Source: Candidatus Dadabacteria bacterium
GTDB taxonomy: Bacteria > Bdellovibrionota_C > UBA2361 > J135
Direction of reading: 5' to 3'
NCBI GenBank assembly: GCA_003694225.1
Contig: RFKT01000151.1
Coordinates: 1 to 7,058 of the forward strand
Length of the DNA: 7,058 nucleotides
This document shows, piece after piece, positions 6,806-7,058 of the stretch (its first letter is position 1; each line of letters opens with the position of its first letter). Position numbers and translations under genes: made by a program. The notes under the pieces were generated by a model that saw nothing but the letters and a program-made list of their open reading frames with translations, had not been told where the DNA came from and did no database searches.

Positions 6806-7058
6806 ACAGAAATAAGACACAGTATGAAGAATGTATATCGCTTTCTGCTGTAATAGCATTAGCTCTCTTTTCCGCTTTCGTGCGCCTACACGGAGTAACA
6901 GAAAATGGCATTATAGGGTCAGACACCTTCCAGTACTGGGATATAGCGCTTATGTGGAAAGAAGGGCATTTGGTCCTTAACAATGATCTCAACGAATACA
7001 GGCAGTACTTCAGGCCAGGCTTTTATCTCCTGAACCTTATCTCCCTCTATCTATTCGG
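6802..7058 (+). CDS. N-terminus of a polytopic membrane protein, probable GT-C glycosyltransferase (partial)
   Basis: ATG at 6802 overlaps the preceding TGA by 4 bases (ATGA). The frame runs open to the window edge, giving 85 residues. Residues 12-29 (ISLSAVIALALFSAFVRL) form one hydrophobic helix. A likely outside loop follows with GSDTFQYWDIALMWKEG (39-55) and YRQYFRPGFYLLNLISLY (67-84), which starts a second hydrophobic segment. A first helix, then a loop carrying an acidic residue (D41) and an aromatic xRPG/P-x-Y segment, is the pattern of GT-C enzymes (PMT/ArnT/PglB-like families), which take sugars from polyprenyl-phosphate donors. Only the N-terminus is visible, so an O-antigen polymerase or another membrane protein is not excluded. 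No strong Shine-Dalgarno is seen; coupled translation from the upstream gene is likely. Confidence 0.7.
   Translation, partial: MNRNKTQYEECISLSAVIALALFSAFVRLHGVTENGIIGSDTFQYWDIALMWKEGHLVLNNDLNEYRQYFRPGFYLLNLISLYLF

Noticed and set aside
1..7058. CRISPR arrays, tRNA/rRNA genes, insertion sequences, attachment sites
   Set aside because: No regularly spaced repeats, cloverleaf-like or rRNA-like stretches, transposase-like frames or terminal inverted repeats were seen on either strand.

Overview
The window is 7,058 bases of bacterial-type DNA at moderate GC, devoted mostly to surface-glycan or glycolipid assembly. Genes are tightly packed, with 4-base ATGA stop/start overlaps and gaps of 2-18 bases. 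The lineage cannot be fixed from the sequence. Sigma70-like promoter boxes and GGAG/GAGG Shine-Dalgarno sequences favour a bacterium.

Layout. Bases 1-463 (+) hold the 3' end of a gene I do not recognise. Its stop lies 2 bases from the stop of a convergent four-gene operon on the minus strand. In transcription order (right to left) that operon encodes a family 2 glycosyltransferase of the polyprenyl/dolichyl-phosphate sugar synthase type (5255-4494), a nucleotide-sugar 6-dehydrogenase (4497-3046), an extended SDR sugar epimerase/dehydratase (3027-2068), and a membrane protein that looks like a type I ABC exporter whose ATPase domain has lost its catalytic motifs (2061-466). A 221-base divergent intergenic region (5256-5476) separates it from a plus-strand operon: a GT-B family 4 glycosyltransferase (5477-6805), then the first 85 codons of a polytopic membrane protein (6802 to the window edge) that resembles a GT-C glycosyltransferase.

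How they may work together (inference). The dehydrogenase and SDR enzyme would make a modified nucleotide sugar, probably a uronic acid. The family 2 enzyme may load a sugar onto a polyprenyl phosphate. The GT-C protein could use that lipid-linked donor on the outer face of the membrane, and the family 4 enzyme would add residues in the cytoplasm. The pseudo-ABC protein could be a partner subunit or an ATP-independent membrane factor.

The most notable items are the degenerate ABC exporter, the interleaved divergent promoters with a long structured leader on the minus operon, and the unassigned C-terminal fragment at the left edge.
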